Below, piece after piece: positions 63,878 through 64,000 of a stretch of 64,000 bases of DNA. Under the pieces are notes generated by a model that was not told where the DNA came from, searched no databases, and saw only the letters and a program-made list of their open reading frames with translations. The stretch's first letter is position 1. Each line of letters opens with the position of its first letter. This DNA is from Aquirhabdus parva (GTDB lineage Bacteria > Pseudomonadota > Gammaproteobacteria > Pseudomonadales > Moraxellaceae), in NCBI RefSeq assembly GCF_003351745.1, contig NZ_CP031222.1, positions 726,207 through 790,206 on the forward strand, given 5' to 3'. The translations under genes were made by a program, and so were the position numbers.

Positions 63878-64000
63878 TTAATGGACTCGTCCGACACGTA
63901 ATGCAATTGGCCATTCAATTTTCCGTAAGGTTTCAGGTTTTCCCCAAAGCGGCCGTAATGTGGCTTCAAGTTCCGGAATCGGGTTGTGGCCTGTTGAGGC
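63878..64000 (-). CDS. C-terminal 40 residues of an unidentified protein (cut by window edge)
   Basis: A minus-strand frame enters from the right edge and stops at 63,878, just 11 bases beyond the end of the AmpG-like gene. The visible residues include ELEATLRPLWGKPETLRKIEW and end VGRVH. No family is recognised from so short a piece. Confidence 0.6.
   Translation of the reverse strand, partial: ASTGHNPIPELEATLRPLWGKPETLRKIEWPIALRVGRVH

Overview
The window looks like a chromosomal segment of a gammaproteobacterium, most probably a member of the Moraxellaceae (Acinetobacter or a close relative). This is inferred from gene content and order: rpmB-rpmG beside a coniferyl-aldehyde-dehydrogenase-like gene with a divergent TetR gene, radC divergent from coaBC, the yciI / septation protein A / PHP exonuclease cluster, the uup-lipoprotein-acyltransferase cluster, and small conserved proteins of the Acinetobacter type. 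No database search was possible. There is no rRNA, no tRNA, no insertion sequence and no CRISPR array that I can support.

Region 1 (1-17,818) is a surface-polysaccharide locus and is AT-rich, most visibly around 10.8-12.9 kb. A plus-strand block encodes a giant three-module glycosyltransferase (cut by the left edge), GDP-mannose 4,6-dehydratase, an FkbM methyltransferase, a GDP-4-keto-6-deoxymannose-reductase-like SDR and a GT4 glycosyltransferase. Together these suggest synthesis and polymerisation of a methylated 6-deoxy-hexose (rhamnose-like) glycan. A convergent minus-strand block encodes an outer-membrane polysaccharide exporter lipoprotein, a GT4 enzyme, a half-length KpsC, KpsS, a DUF4214-like/polysialyltransferase-like fusion and a secreted beta-helix (pectate-lyase-3 fold) protein. 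KpsM/T/E partners are not in the window.

Region 2 (17.9-34.6 kb) is mostly housekeeping: an MnmC with a collapsed methyltransferase half, YciI, septation protein A, a PHP exonuclease, a bestrophin-like channel, RadC, CoaBC, a GNAT enzyme, a tandem DUF1508 protein, a TrmB-like methyltransferase, an orphan branched-chain amino-acid-type binding lipoprotein, YgfZ, an HI0933-type flavoprotein, a lipid A acyltransferase, a lipoprotein, Uup and SlyX.

Region 3 (34.6-48.2 kb) is accessory metabolism. It holds an AraC regulator divergent from a fatty-acid-hydroxylase-type enzyme. Next is a five-gene minus-strand operon: NMT1/TauA-type binding protein, Rieske oxygenase, ABC ATPase, permease and amidohydrolase/deaminase. 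A near-consensus sigma-54 promoter and a leader with four consecutive hairpins precede this operon. I read it as a nitrogen-scavenging system that imports, oxygenates and deaminates an N-heterocycle; this is the most interesting part of the window. A di-haem peroxidase lipoprotein, a phospholipase C/acid-phosphatase-type lipoprotein and a divergent Tat-exported PhoX phosphatase follow, with a Pho-box-like site between the two phosphatases.

Region 4 (48.3-64 kb) contains a MOSC protein, TopA, small conserved proteins, a KefB/YbaL-type antiporter, L33 and L28, an aldehyde dehydrogenase with divergent TetR regulator, an Ig-repeat lipoprotein, PurU and an AmpG-like transporter. The tail of an unidentified gene runs off the right edge. 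Many genes end in clear intrinsic terminators.
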